DNA from: Zobellella endophytica
GTDB taxonomy: Bacteria; Pseudomonadota; Gammaproteobacteria; Enterobacterales; Aeromonadaceae
Direction of reading: 5' to 3'
Assembly (NCBI RefSeq): GCF_003012775.1
Contig: NZ_PXYG01000002.1
Coordinates: 124,001 to 188,000, forward strand
DNA: 64,000 bases
The position numbers and the translations under genes are program-made. The notes below the pieces were generated by a model. That model did no database searches. It saw nothing but the letters and a program-made list of their open reading frames with translations, and had not been told where the DNA came from. Every line of letters starts with the position of its first letter. Within the stretch, counting starts at the first letter, position 1. Of the stretch, positions 55,726-64,000 are shown piece after piece.

Positions 55726-56010
55726 ATGTCCAACCAGGATATTATCAACGCCATTCACGGCCTGATGCGTGAAGGCAAGAGCATCACCACCGCCTCGGTC
55801 AAGGCCCGGCTGAACGGACCGGTCAACATGGCACAGCTGCTGCAGCTGGTCAGCCGTTACAAACAGTCGCCGGACAGCCTGCCGGCGGCGGACAACCCCG
55901 CCCCGGCCGCACCCGAAACGGCCGGCCAGCAACCGGAGCTGGCCGCCCGGGTCGCCGAGCTGGAGGCCCGGGTGGCCCGGCTGGAACAGTGGCTGGAGCA
56001 AAAGCGCTGA
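55726..56010 (+). CDS. Small coiled-coil protein of unknown function
   Basis: The 94-residue protein has an N-terminal helical part (MSNQDIINAIHGLMREGKSI, TTASVKARLNGPVNMAQLLQ) that resembles a winged-helix fragment, a Pro/Ala-rich linker, and a C-terminal coiled coil (LAARVAELEARVARLEQWLE). I know similar unnamed proteins from Shewanella and Vibrio by pattern only. Its stop overlaps the DUF2310 start (TGATG), so the two are coupled. DNA binding is possible but unproven. Confidence 0.75.
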   Translation: MSNQDIINAIHGLMREGKSITTASVKARLNGPVNMAQLLQLVSRYKQSPDSLPAADNPAPAAPETAGQQPELAARVAELEARVARLEQWLEQKR

Positions 56011-56783
56011 TGTGGATCTGCGAACTCAGTTTCGACTGCTATCAGGATATCGAGCTGGCCGAGGCGGAGCCGGCCATCCGTCAGTTGCTCGACGCACTGC
56101 GCTACAACGGCCAAATCCTGGGGCGGGAGTTTCCCACCGCCATTCACCAGGGCTGGCTCGGCAGCCGGGTGGTCTGCCCGGAAAAGGACAGCCTGCATCC
56201 CCGTCATTACAGCCGCCAGGTGGAACAGGCCATCGCCCGGCTGCATCAGGTCGGGCTGACCAGCCCCAAGGTACAACTGCGGGGCCAGGATCTGAATTCG
56301 GACACCACCGACCACTGCGCGGAACGCGGCTGGCAGGTGCTGTACACCAGCTATCTGCATACCTGCTCGCCGCTGCGCTGCGGCGAGCATTTCGCCCCTG
56401 TCCCGCTGTACCGGATACCGCCGGTGGCCAACGGGGATTTCAAGCAGGTGCTGAAGTGGCAGGAAGACTGGGAAGCCTGCGATCAGCTGCAGATGAACGG
56501 CTCCATCCTCGAGCACGGTGCCGTGCTCGAGCTGAGTGAGCCCGACAGCCGGCTGGCCCGGCGCGGACGGGATCTGGCCAAGCGCATCGAATACCTGACC
56601 CGGGTGCCCACCTTCTATTATCTGTACCGGGTGGGCGGAGACAGTCTGGAGCATGAACGACAACGTCCCTGCCCCGGCTGTGGCGGCGCCTGGCAACTGG
56701 CCGAGCCGGTACATGAGATCTTCGACTTTATCTGCGAGCCCTGCCGGCTGGTGTCCAATCTGTCCTGGGATTTCAAGGATTGA
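56010..56783 (+). CDS. DUF2310 zinc-ribbon protein
   Basis: The 257-residue protein fits DUF2310: MWICELSFDCYQDIELAEAE, an enzyme-like middle (LYTSYLHTCSPLRCGEHFAP, VPLYRIPP), then a C-terminal zinc ribbon with CPGCGG and CEPCR (about 220-250). A nucleic-acid-binding role is often guessed from the ribbon but not shown. It converges with syd, 5 bases apart, and is the last gene of a five-gene run that starts at DUF3549. Confidence 0.85.
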   Translation: MWICELSFDCYQDIELAEAEPAIRQLLDALRYNGQILGREFPTAIHQGWLGSRVVCPEKDSLHPRHYSRQVEQAIARLHQVGLTSPKVQLRGQDLNSDTTDHCAERGWQVLYTSYLHTCSPLRCGEHFAPVPLYRIPPVANGDFKQVLKWQEDWEACDQLQMNGSILEHGAVLELSEPDSRLARRGRDLAKRIEYLTRVPTFYYLYRVGGDSLEHERQRPCPGCGGAWQLAEPVHEIFDFICEPCRLVSNLSWDFKD

Positions 56784-56787
56784 GCCC

Positions 56788-57318
56788 TTAACAGGGCTCC
56801 AGCCGCCGCAGAAAGCTGGCCAGGCTCGGCGCCAGCACGCCGATCCGGCCTTTCCCCAGCCGCTCCAGCAACACTTCTCCGCTGGTGTTGTCCAGGGTCA
56901 CCAGGCGCTGCTCGTCGCGGCAGGAGGCAATAAACCAGCTCGCCGGCAGCCCCAGCTTGCGCAGCATCAGCTGATGGCCGATCTGGTTTTGCTGCAGCCG
57001 CTCGTAGTCGTCCTGGTTCCAGGGCTGCAGCAGGCTGAGAAAGAGCCCCTTGAAACAGACTTCGAGGTTGCCGGCGAAGTAATGGCCATAGAAGGCGCCC
57101 AGGCTCGGATGCACCTGCATCGCCAGGGCATCGGCGACATTGTCGAAGCGGCCGGGCTCGGGACGGCGCCAGGGCTGCCAGCCGACCCGCCCCTGGTGGG
57201 CCGGCAACAGTTCGGCCGGGGATGGCGCCGCCGGATCATGCACCGCCAGCAGCCCCTGGCCGGTGCGCCGGCATCGTTCGAACAACTCGCCGAGCGCCAT
57301 CTCCACTTGATCTTGCAT
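56788..57318 (-). CDS. syd: SecY-interacting protein Syd
   Basis: Syd binds SecY at the inner membrane and may check SecY complex quality. The 176-residue protein has the start MQDQVEMALGELFERC, then LPAHQGRVGWQPWRR, HPSLGAFYGHYFAGNLEVCF and QLMLRKLGLPASWFIAS, all typical. Length fits E. coli Syd (181). An upstream GTG/ATG (57333) adds five residues and is less likely. It is divergent from queF, as in E. coli. Confidence 0.94.
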   Translation of the reverse strand: MQDQVEMALGELFERCRRTGQGLLAVHDPAAPSPAELLPAHQGRVGWQPWRRPEPGRFDNVADALAMQVHPSLGAFYGHYFAGNLEVCFKGLFLSLLQPWNQDDYERLQQNQIGHQLMLRKLGLPASWFIASCRDEQRLVTLDNTSGEVLLERLGKGRIGVLAPSLASFLRRLEPC

Positions 57319-57373
57319 GCCAAAGTCCCACAATAAGGCCTAGATAGGCGCATTCTAGCAACCGGAACCCGAA

Positions 57374-58225
57374 ATGACACCCGAACAGAAATACCAGCAG
57401 AGCCAGGCACTGGATGCCCTGCCCCTGGGCAAACACAGCAGCTACGTGTGCGAATACGACGCCGGCCAGCTGCAACCCGTGCCGCGCAGCCTGAACCGGG
57501 ACGATCTCGGCCTCACCGCCGACAACCTGCCCTTCGGCGGCGAAGACCTGTGGAACCTGTACGAACTCTCCTGGCTCACCCCTCGGGGCAAACCGGTGGT
57601 GGCCATGGGCGAAGTGCATATTCCCGCCACCAGCGTCAACCTGATCGAGTCCAAGTCGTTCAAGCTGTATCTGAACAGCTTCAATCAGAGCAAGTTCGAC
57701 AGCATGGACGAGGTGGCCGACATCCTCACCCGGGATCTGTCGCTCTGTGCCGAAGGCCGGGTCAGGGTGCGGCTCTACGAGCTGGGCGCCGCCCCCGCCC
57801 AGTTCGGGGTCATGCCCGGCGACTGCATCGACGATCTGGATATCGAGATCGACCGCTACCAGCCCGACGACAGCCTGCTGAACGACGCCACCGAGCCGCT
57901 CGAGGTACACGAGACCCTGCATTCCCACCTGCTCAAGTCCAACTGCCTGGTCACCGGCCAGCCCGACTGGGGCAGCGTGATGATCCGCTACCAGGGCCCG
58001 AAAATACGCCGGGACGCCCTGCTGCGCTACCTGGTGTCCTTCCGCCAGCACAACGAATTCCATGAACAGTGCGTGGAGCGCATCTTCATGGATCTGATGC
58101 AGCACTGCCGCCCCCGGGAGCTCACCGTTTATGCCCGCTATACCCGTCGTGGCGGCCTGGACATCAATCCCTACCGCAGCAACGTGGCCGGCAAGGCGGC
58201 CAATGTCCGGCTGCTGCGCCAGTAA
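57374..58225 (+). CDS. queF: NADPH-dependent 7-cyano-7-deazaguanine reductase QueF
   Basis: QueF reduces preQ0 to preQ1 in queuosine synthesis, a rare nitrile reduction. The 283-residue long-form (YqcD) protein has the nucleophile Cys in [17 protein letters not shown] near residue 192, [19 protein letters not shown], and [17 protein letters not shown] with catalytic residues of the second half. Length equals E. coli QueF (282). No other queuosine gene is nearby. Confidence 0.96.
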   Translation: MTPEQKYQQSQALDALPLGKHSSYVCEYDAGQLQPVPRSLNRDDLGLTADNLPFGGEDLWNLYELSWLTPRGKPVVAMGEVHIPATSVNLIESKSFKLYLNSFNQSKFDSMDEVADILTRDLSLCAEGRVRVRLYELGAAPAQFGVMPGDCIDDLDIEIDRYQPDDSLLNDATEPLEVHETLHSHLLKSNCLVTGQPDWGSVMIRYQGPKIRRDALLRYLVSFRQHNEFHEQCVERIFMDLMQHCRPRELTVYARYTRRGGLDINPYRSNVAGKAANVRLLRQ

Positions 58226-58338
58226 ACCGAGCCCCGGGCCAGCGCACATTACCCCGGCCGGACGGTCGCCACAACTGGACTCAGCCCGGCCGGCTCCGTA
58301 AACTGCCTGTCTCACTGCATTTTTCGGTAATCGTTATT

Positions 58339-60603
58339 GTGATCTTGTCTGTCGCCGTTTTGGTATCGCATCTGGCCGGCGCGCCCGCGCTGTCCCCATA
58401 CCAACCCGAGCCCACTGAATTGCAGCGGGCGCGACAGCTCATGCTGAGCCGTCCCAACGAGTGCGTCGCCCTGACCAACTACTTCCTGCAACGCAAGGAA
58501 GCGGATCCGGCGCAGATGATAAGCTCGCGGCAGGACTTCGATCACCAGGAGCAGGCCCGCCTTTACCGCACCCGGGAGCAGACCTTCGCCGCCTGGCAGA
58601 TCCAGGCCCTGTGCCAGGCCAATGAAGGTCTGCTGCTGCCGGCCGATGTCAGCATCAACCAGGCCATCGAACTGGCCAGGCGCCACCGGCAGCCGGAGGT
58701 GCAAGCCGCCAGCCTGCTGCTCAAGGCCAAGCTGGCCCTGGCCGGCCGGCAGCCCGCGCAGGCCCGGCAGCTGCTGGACAACGCCATGCCCCTGCTGCCG
58801 GCACCCGCCGAAGACGACGAGCCCGACCCGCTGCGACAATCCTGGCAACTGCTGGATGCCGCCACCCTGCTCGGCCAGCAACGATACGATGAGGCCCGCT
58901 CCGGGTTCGAGCAGATACGGCTCGCCGCGCTCAAGCAGGGCGACAGTACCCTCCAGGCCTGGGCCAATTACCAGTTGGGCGAGTATTACCTGCTGTTGCA
59001 ACAGGGCGAGCTGGCCCTGTCCCATTTCGTGGAAACCCTGGATCTGCTGAGCCAGCGCCGCCAGTACTATCTCAAGGCGATGGCCGCGGACAAGGCCGCC
59101 ACCCTTTACGCCAACCAGGGCGACGGCGAGCAGGCGGTACACTACGCCAACCTGGCCACCACCGAATTTGAGTTGCTGGGCAACAGTCCGCTGCTGATCG
59201 GCTCCCTGCTCAACCTGGGGCGGGTCACCCGGGCCGGCGGCGATGCCAACCTGGCCCTGGTGTATTTTTTCAATGCCCTCGACCTGGTCCGGGTCCAGGG
59301 CGACACCCAACTGATGGCCCGGCTTTACCTGGAGATCGGCCAGTCCTACCGGCACCTGAAAACCTTTGCCGAGGCCCGGCATTACCTCAACCTGGCCCGT
59401 ACCGGCTTCGAGCTCAATCAGGACATTCCCCGCCAGACCGACACCCTGTTGCAACTGGGCCAACTGCATCAGGAACAGCAGGAACCGGGGCTCGCCCTGC
59501 TGCAGCTGGAGCAGGCCCGTAAACTGGCGGAGCAGCAAGACGACGTGCCCCGCCTGATCGAAAGTCACCGCCTGCTGGCCCGGCTGTTCGAAGGCAGCGG
59601 CAACATGACCCAGGCGCTGCACCACCAGAAGGCGTTTCATGCCTACTACGAGCGGGCCTCGCAACTCAACCGGCTGCTCACCCAGAGCCTGGTCCAGGAA
59701 AGCGATCAGCAGTTGCAACAGGAGCGGGAACTGGCCGAGCTGCGCCGGCAAAACGAACTGCTGCAACAGGACCGGCAGCGCTTCGCTCTGCTGGCCACCA
59801 GCCTGAGCCTGATCGCACCCTTGCTGCTCTATGGTCTGGTGCGCAACCATATTCGCAGTCGCCGGCTACAGCAGGAGAACCGGGAGCTGCACCAGTCGCT
59901 GCAACTCGAGCCCAGGACCGGCCTGCCCAACTGGCGCCAGTTGATGCAGCGGCTGCCCCAGGAAATGGCCAAACGCCAACAGCGCTCGGAACAGTGGTAT
60001 CTGAATGAAACCGAAGCGCAGCCCTTCAACGACAAGATTTACTACTTCCTGCTGCACGTGCCCTTCATGGCGGATCTCAGCGAACGGCTGGGGCTGGATC
60101 ACGCCCGTCAGATCCAGAAAAAGCTGGGCGACTACCTGCAGGGGCGCATTCATCCCAAGGCCCGGATCTACGACCTGCGCGAAGGCCAGTTCATCTACGT
60201 GATCTCCCAGCGCCAGGTGGTGGATCTGCACCAGACCCTGTCCAGCCTGGAGCGGATGTTTGCTGAATTTCCCTGCAATTTCGAGCTTGATCGCCGCCTG
60301 GCTATCGGTATTATCGGACATCCGTTCCTGCCCAAAGCCCCCCATGCCCTGGACGACATGCGACTGGGAGATATTCTTTACTTGGCCATGGCGGCCGCCC
60401 ACCAGCTGGCCGAACAGACCGGCGAACTGGCCTGGGTGGAGCTGTTGGCGGTAGACTGCCAGCAGGCCGCTTTTTTCAATGGCGATATTCGCCACTGCTG
60501 TATCCGGGCTATTCTGAAAGGGCTGGTCAAGGTAAACAGTTCACATAAAAAACAACAGATTGACTGGCGTGCCCTGGCACCCGAGCCAGCAGCCTTAATA
60601 TAA
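58339..60603 (+). CDS. TPR membrane protein with degenerate GGDEF domain
   Basis: The protein has an N-terminal hydrophobic segment, a long TPR-like helical region (about residues 60-420; LLQLGQLHQEQQEPGLALLQ is one unit), a coiled coil, a membrane helix (FALLATSLSLIAPLLLYGLV) and a C-terminal GGDEF-like domain. That domain has EPRTGLPNWRQLMQRL where active enzymes have DPLTGLPNR, and REGQFIYVIS where GGDEF should be, so it cannot make c-di-GMP. The start is uncertain. The recognisable protein begins before GTG 58339 (basic RLRKLPVSL precedes the hydrophobic run), yet no ATG, GTG or TTG lies in frame between the queF stop and 58339. Confidence 0.7.
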   Translation: MILSVAVLVSHLAGAPALSPYQPEPTELQRARQLMLSRPNECVALTNYFLQRKEADPAQMISSRQDFDHQEQARLYRTREQTFAAWQIQALCQANEGLLLPADVSINQAIELARRHRQPEVQAASLLLKAKLALAGRQPAQARQLLDNAMPLLPAPAEDDEPDPLRQSWQLLDAATLLGQQRYDEARSGFEQIRLAALKQGDSTLQAWANYQLGEYYLLLQQGELALSHFVETLDLLSQRRQYYLKAMAADKAATLYANQGDGEQAVHYANLATTEFELLGNSPLLIGSLLNLGRVTRAGGDANLALVYFFNALDLVRVQGDTQLMARLYLEIGQSYRHLKTFAEARHYLNLARTGFELNQDIPRQTDTLLQLGQLHQEQQEPGLALLQLEQARKLAEQQDDVPRLIESHRLLARLFEGSGNMTQALHHQKAFHAYYERASQLNRLLTQSLVQESDQQLQQERELAELRRQNELLQQDRQRFALLATSLSLIAPLLLYGLVRNHIRSRRLQQENRELHQSLQLEPRTGLPNWRQLMQRLPQEMAKRQQRSEQWYLNETEAQPFNDKIYYFLLHVPFMADLSERLGLDHARQIQKKLGDYLQGRIHPKARIYDLREGQFIYVISQRQVVDLHQTLSSLERMFAEFPCNFELDRRLAIGIIGHPFLPKAPHALDDMRLGDILYLAMAAAHQLAEQTGELAWVELLAVDCQQAAFFNGDIRHCCIRAILKGLVKVNSSHKKQQIDWRALAPEPAALI

Positions 60604-60643
60604 TTTTCACAGGCCCGCCTGCGCTCGGGTTTAATGGTGAATA

Positions 60644-62179
60644 ATGGACGATATCAACGATAAACAGATGTTAATGGAACTGGCATCGGTTATTGAAAAA
60701 CTGGGCGATATGCTCCCCCATCTGCGGCAGTACGAGGGTCAGGTGGCCATGCCTTCCCGGGCCGGCCAACCGCCGCCCCAGCCCGCCCCCCTCGGCAGCC
60801 TGCTCGAACACTGGCAAAAGCTGTTTCCGGGCCAGAAGGAAAAAAGCGCAGAGCCGCCCCCCCCGCCCCGGTCCGACACCGGCCTGGCGGCAGAGTTTGA
60901 GCAACTGCTGGAGCGGCTGCGCCATGCCGCCCTGCTGTTCGGCCGCAAACAACAGGTGGATGGCCAGAAACTTCAGCAGGCGACGCGCGAGCTGGAGCAG
61001 TCGCCGTTCCGCTCGGCCCACACCGACAACCTGCTGGCCGAGCTCGTTCGCCTGGACGGGGACGACCATCAGCCCCATATCTGGGCGCTGCTGGAGTATT
61101 ACCATGCCGCCCTGCGCCAGTTGGTCGAGCAGGAACGCCGTTGCCAAAGCCATCACCACGAGCTCTGCGCCAAGCTGCAGCAACTCATAGATGAATTGCA
61201 TTTTTCCGGTGAAATCGGCGATGAGCTCGGCAAGATACAGCAAAAGTTACTACAGCAGGTCAGCATATCGGCCCTGCCCCCGCTCTGCCTTCGCCTGATC
61301 GAGCTCACCATAGAAGGGTGCCGGCAAGAACGCCAGAATTCGGCGACCTTTCTCCTCAAACTGAACGAAAACCTCGGTGAAATGCATCATAACGTTGCCA
61401 TTTCCCTCAGCGAGGGCCAGGCCCTGCTCGATGCCCGCACCCATCATGGCCACCATATCGCCGGCGAGCTCAGGGCCATCGGCGAACATCTGGTCAGCCA
61501 GAGCAATGCCCGGCTGAAAGAGGAAATCGAGCTGCGCATGCGCAGCATCACCCATATCATGGCCCAGCACGAACGGTTGCAGGAGCGGGAGCAGTCCCTG
61601 CTCAACCGCATGAACGCCATGGAACAGCAGATCAACGAGCTGAAAAACGAGACCGCGCAATACAGACAGCGGCTCAGCGCCCAGAATGAGAAACTGTTCA
61701 TCGACAACCTGACCCAGATTTACAACAGAGCCGCCATGGAAGAGCGGCTGGAAGTGGAATACCGGCGCTGGCTGCGCCACCAGGATCCGCTCTGCATCGC
61801 CCTGCTCGATATCGATCACTTCAAGGAAATCAACGACAACTACGGACACCTCGCCGGCGACAAGGCCCTGCGCCTGATTGCCCGCATCATTCAGAAGTCA
61901 TTGCGGGAATCCGACTTCGTGGCCCGCTTCGGCGGCGAAGAGTTCGTGATCCTGCTGCCCGGGGTCAACCCGGACAAACTCGAAAAACCACTGGAAAAAC
62001 TGCGGGAGCAAATCAAGAATATTCCGTTTCGATTCAAAGACGAGCGCGTCACCATCACCGCATCCATCGGTGCCACCCTGCTCAGGAAAGGGGACTGCAC
62101 CACTTCAGCCATGGAGCGCGCCGACCAGGCCCTGTACCAAGCCAAACGCGCGGGACGCAATCAGATAGTCGTGGCCTGA
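60644..62179 (+). CDS. Diguanylate cyclase with helical N-terminal domain
   Basis: The 511-residue protein has a long N-terminal helical region (about 1-340) with a Pro-rich linker at 60-75 and coiled coil (LNRMNAMEQQINELKNETAQ) that leads into a GGDEF domain: NLTQIYNRAAMEERLEVEYR, CIALLDIDHFKEINDNYGH and the intact RFGGEEFVILLPG. An inhibitory site RESD lies five residues before GGEEF, so product feedback is likely. No signal or membrane segment is visible, so it is cytosolic. It follows the TPR/GGDEF gene by 40 bases and ends 29 bases before ppnN. Confidence 0.93.
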   Translation: MDDINDKQMLMELASVIEKLGDMLPHLRQYEGQVAMPSRAGQPPPQPAPLGSLLEHWQKLFPGQKEKSAEPPPPPRSDTGLAAEFEQLLERLRHAALLFGRKQQVDGQKLQQATRELEQSPFRSAHTDNLLAELVRLDGDDHQPHIWALLEYYHAALRQLVEQERRCQSHHHELCAKLQQLIDELHFSGEIGDELGKIQQKLLQQVSISALPPLCLRLIELTIEGCRQERQNSATFLLKLNENLGEMHHNVAISLSEGQALLDARTHHGHHIAGELRAIGEHLVSQSNARLKEEIELRMRSITHIMAQHERLQEREQSLLNRMNAMEQQINELKNETAQYRQRLSAQNEKLFIDNLTQIYNRAAMEERLEVEYRRWLRHQDPLCIALLDIDHFKEINDNYGHLAGDKALRLIARIIQKSLRESDFVARFGGEEFVILLPGVNPDKLEKPLEKLREQIKNIPFRFKDERVTITASIGATLLRKGDCTTSAMERADQALYQAKRAGRNQIVVA

Positions 62180-62208
62180 ACACATCACCTTAATTCACGG
62201 GAGTGGCG

Positions 62209-63564
62209 ATGATCACCCATATCAATCCGGTCGGCAGCATGAACCTGCTGTCGCAACTCGAAGTCGATCGCCTGAAACAGTCCGCCTCCGGCGATCTGTA
62301 TCAGCTGTTTCGCAACTGTGCCCTGGCGGTACTCAACTCCGGCAGCAAGACCGACAGCTCCAAGGAGATACTCGAACGCTACAAGTCGTTCAATATCAAC
62401 GTGATCCGGCGCGAACGAGGGGTCAAGCTGGAGCTGTTCAATCCACCCGAGCACGCCTTCGTCGACGGCGACATCATCCGCGGCATCCAGGATCACCTGT
62501 TCTCGGTGCTGCGCGACATCATCTACGTCAACAGCCAGCTGCAGAGCCAGGGCCAGTTCAACCTGACCGCTTCCCTGCACATTACCGATCTGGTGTTCGC
62601 CATCCTGCGCAACGCCCGGGCGGTGCATCCGGGGGTGGATCCCAACCTGGCCGTCTGCTGGGGCGGCCATTCCATCAATCCGGTGGAGTACCAGTATACC
62701 CGCGAAGTCGGCAACGAACTGGGCCTGCGGGAGATGAACATCTGCACCGGCTGTGGCCCGGGGGCAATGGAAGGCCCGATGAAGGGCGCCGCCGTGGGCC
62801 ATGCCAAGCAGCGGGTCAGCGGCAGCCGCTATATCGGCCTGACCGAGCCCTCGATCATCGCCGCCGAGCCACCCAATCCCATCGTCAACGAGCTGGTGAT
62901 ACTGCCGGACATCGAAAAACGGCTGGAGGCCTTCGTCCGCCTGGCTCACGGCATCATCATCTTCCCCGGCGGCGTGGGTACCGCCGAGGAGATCCTCTAT
63001 ATCCTCGGCATCATGATGCACCCGGAAAACCGCCATCAGCCCATGCCGATCATCCTCACCGGGCCCAAGGAAAGCGCCAGCTATTTCCGCAGCGTCGATG
63101 AGTTCATCGGCAATACCCTGGGGCCCGATGCCCAGTCGCTGTACCAGATCATCATCGATGATCCGGCCGAAGTGGCGCGGCGGGTGAAGAGCGCCATGCC
63201 GCTGGTGCGGGACTACCGCAAGTCGGTGGGCGACGCTTACTCCTTCAACTGGTCGCTGAAGATAGAGCCCGAGTTCCAGCTGCCGTTTCTGCCGGATCAT
63301 GACAGCATGGCCAATCTCAACCTGCACTGGGAGCAGGCCCCGCAGCAGCTGGCCGCCAACCTGCGCCGGGCCTTTTCCGGTATAGTGGCGGGCAACGTCA
63401 AGGAAGGCGGCATTCGCGCCATCGAGAAGAAGGGCCCCTTCCTGATCAATGGCGATCCCAAGCTGATGAAGATGATGGACAAGCTGCTGCAACAGTTCGT
63501 GGAACAGCAGCGCATGAAACTGCCGGGCGCCCAGTACGTGCCCTGCTACCAGATCAACCGATAA
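62209..63564 (+). CDS. ppnN: Nucleotide 5'-monophosphate nucleosidase PpnN
   Basis: PpnN (YgdH) cleaves purine and pyrimidine 5'-nucleotides to base and ribose-5-phosphate and is controlled by (p)ppGpp in E. coli. The 451-residue protein starts [20 protein letters not shown] (ATG 62209, preceded by GGGAG), has the LOG-type motif [18 protein letters not shown] near residue 256, and [20 protein letters not shown]. It aligns with E. coli PpnN throughout. A GTG at 62203 would add two residues. Confidence 0.96.
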   Translation: MITHINPVGSMNLLSQLEVDRLKQSASGDLYQLFRNCALAVLNSGSKTDSSKEILERYKSFNINVIRRERGVKLELFNPPEHAFVDGDIIRGIQDHLFSVLRDIIYVNSQLQSQGQFNLTASLHITDLVFAILRNARAVHPGVDPNLAVCWGGHSINPVEYQYTREVGNELGLREMNICTGCGPGAMEGPMKGAAVGHAKQRVSGSRYIGLTEPSIIAAEPPNPIVNELVILPDIEKRLEAFVRLAHGIIIFPGGVGTAEEILYILGIMMHPENRHQPMPIILTGPKESASYFRSVDEFIGNTLGPDAQSLYQIIIDDPAEVARRVKSAMPLVRDYRKSVGDAYSFNWSLKIEPEFQLPFLPDHDSMANLNLHWEQAPQQLAANLRRAFSGIVAGNVKEGGIRAIEKKGPFLINGDPKLMKMMDKLLQQFVEQQRMKLPGAQYVPCYQINR

Positions 63565-63607
63565 CGACGATGAGACCGGGCCCCGCCCGGCCTCCTCCTT
63601 CCGGCCT

Positions 63608-64000
63608 ATGCAACTGCTTATTCTCGACGCCCTCAATCTTATCCGCCGGCTCTACGCGGTTCAGGAAAACCGGCACCCGGACCCGGCCACCCGGCTGGCG
63701 GCCACCGGCGCGGCCCTGAACCATGCCGCCGGCCGGCTGCTCGGCCAATTCGCTCCCAGCCACGTAGTGGCGGTGTTCGACGGCGCGCCCGTCGGCTTTC
63801 GCCACCGTCTGTACCCGGACTACAAGGCGGGCCGCACGCCCATGCCCGCCGAGCTCGCCGGTTACCTCGGCCAGCTGCAGCAGGGACTGTGGCGGCTGGG
63901 GATCGACGCCCTGCTCTCCGACACCGACGAAGCCGACGATCTGATCGCCACCCTGGCCCGGCGGCTGTCCCGGCACGCCGGGAAAACGCTGATCGTCTCC
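63608..64000 (+). CDS. xni: Flap endonuclease Xni (5' part, cut by window end)
   Basis: The first 131 codons are present and the frame stays open to the last base. The product starts MQLLILDALNLIRRLYAVQE and has FAPSHVVAVFDGAPVGFRHR, LYPDYKAGRTPMPAEL and DTDEADDLIATLARR, matching the Xni/ExoIX (YgdG) branch of the FEN family, which resembles the 5' nuclease domain of DNA polymerase I. E. coli Xni is 251 residues, so about half is missing here because of the window edge. It lies 43 bases after ppnN. Confidence 0.92.
   Translation, partial: MQLLILDALNLIRRLYAVQENRHPDPATRLAATGAALNHAAGRLLGQFAPSHVVAVFDGAPVGFRHRLYPDYKAGRTPMPAELAGYLGQLQQGLWRLGIDALLSDTDEADDLIATLARRLSRHAGKTLIVS

Overview
The window looks like a chromosomal segment of a GC-rich gammaproteobacterium. 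I infer something near the Aeromonadales (Oceanimonas, Oceanisphaera or Zobellella type) from protein character and gene order, but I could not search a database. Three long stretches keep the order known from Escherichia coli: grpE-nadK-recN-bamE-rnfH-ratA-smpB-ssrA (10-6646); serS-rarA-lolA-ftsK-lrp-trxB-(dauA, RHH gene)-aat-(bpt)-infA-clpA-clpS-cspD (21261-36743); and yqcA-(glsB)-truC-yqcC-(DUF block)-syd-queF-(two GGDEF-type genes)-ppnN-xni (51554-64000). No phage, insertion sequence, tRNA, rRNA or CRISPR array was seen. The only RNA gene is tmRNA.

Region by region: 10-6646 holds protein quality control, SOS repair and ribosome rescue genes, with a textbook heat-shock promoter before grpE and two LexA boxes before recN. 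6647-18573 is the accessory part: a five-heme secreted cytochrome, a membrane PAS-GGDEF-EAL protein, an M14 peptidase-like protein, an ECF sigma/anti-sigma pair divergent from a secreted Hint-domain repeat protein plus a lipoprotein, then a hydrolase, an unrecognised protein, a MOSC protein and a Yip1 protein. 18641-41921 is mostly housekeeping: purine synthesis with a PurR box, serS, DNA maintenance, N-end-rule enzymes, Clp protease, and a trehalose PTS locus with a perfect operator. 41993-50406 holds glnD-dapD, dbpA, two small proteins and an SLC13 permease. 50669-64000 holds the yqcA-xni neighbourhood with a run of small conserved proteins of unknown function.

The most unusual region is 12442-15720. 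An anti-sigma factor and a nearby lipoprotein carry the same small cysteine-containing domain, with identical spacing between the two cysteines. Between them lies a secreted protein with a complete-looking Hint (intein/hedgehog-type) domain followed by a Gly/Ser/Asp linker and four exact-length 32-residue repeats. This looks like a cell-surface signalling or self-processing module that I cannot match to a described system.

The genes otherwise connect as expected: smpB with ssrA; clpS with clpA and the N-end-rule transferases aat and bpt; treR with treB and treC; lolA in envelope assembly; glnD in nitrogen sensing. Three proteins have c-di-GMP domains. Two look catalytically competent for synthesis, while the third has a degenerate GGDEF and no clear start codon.
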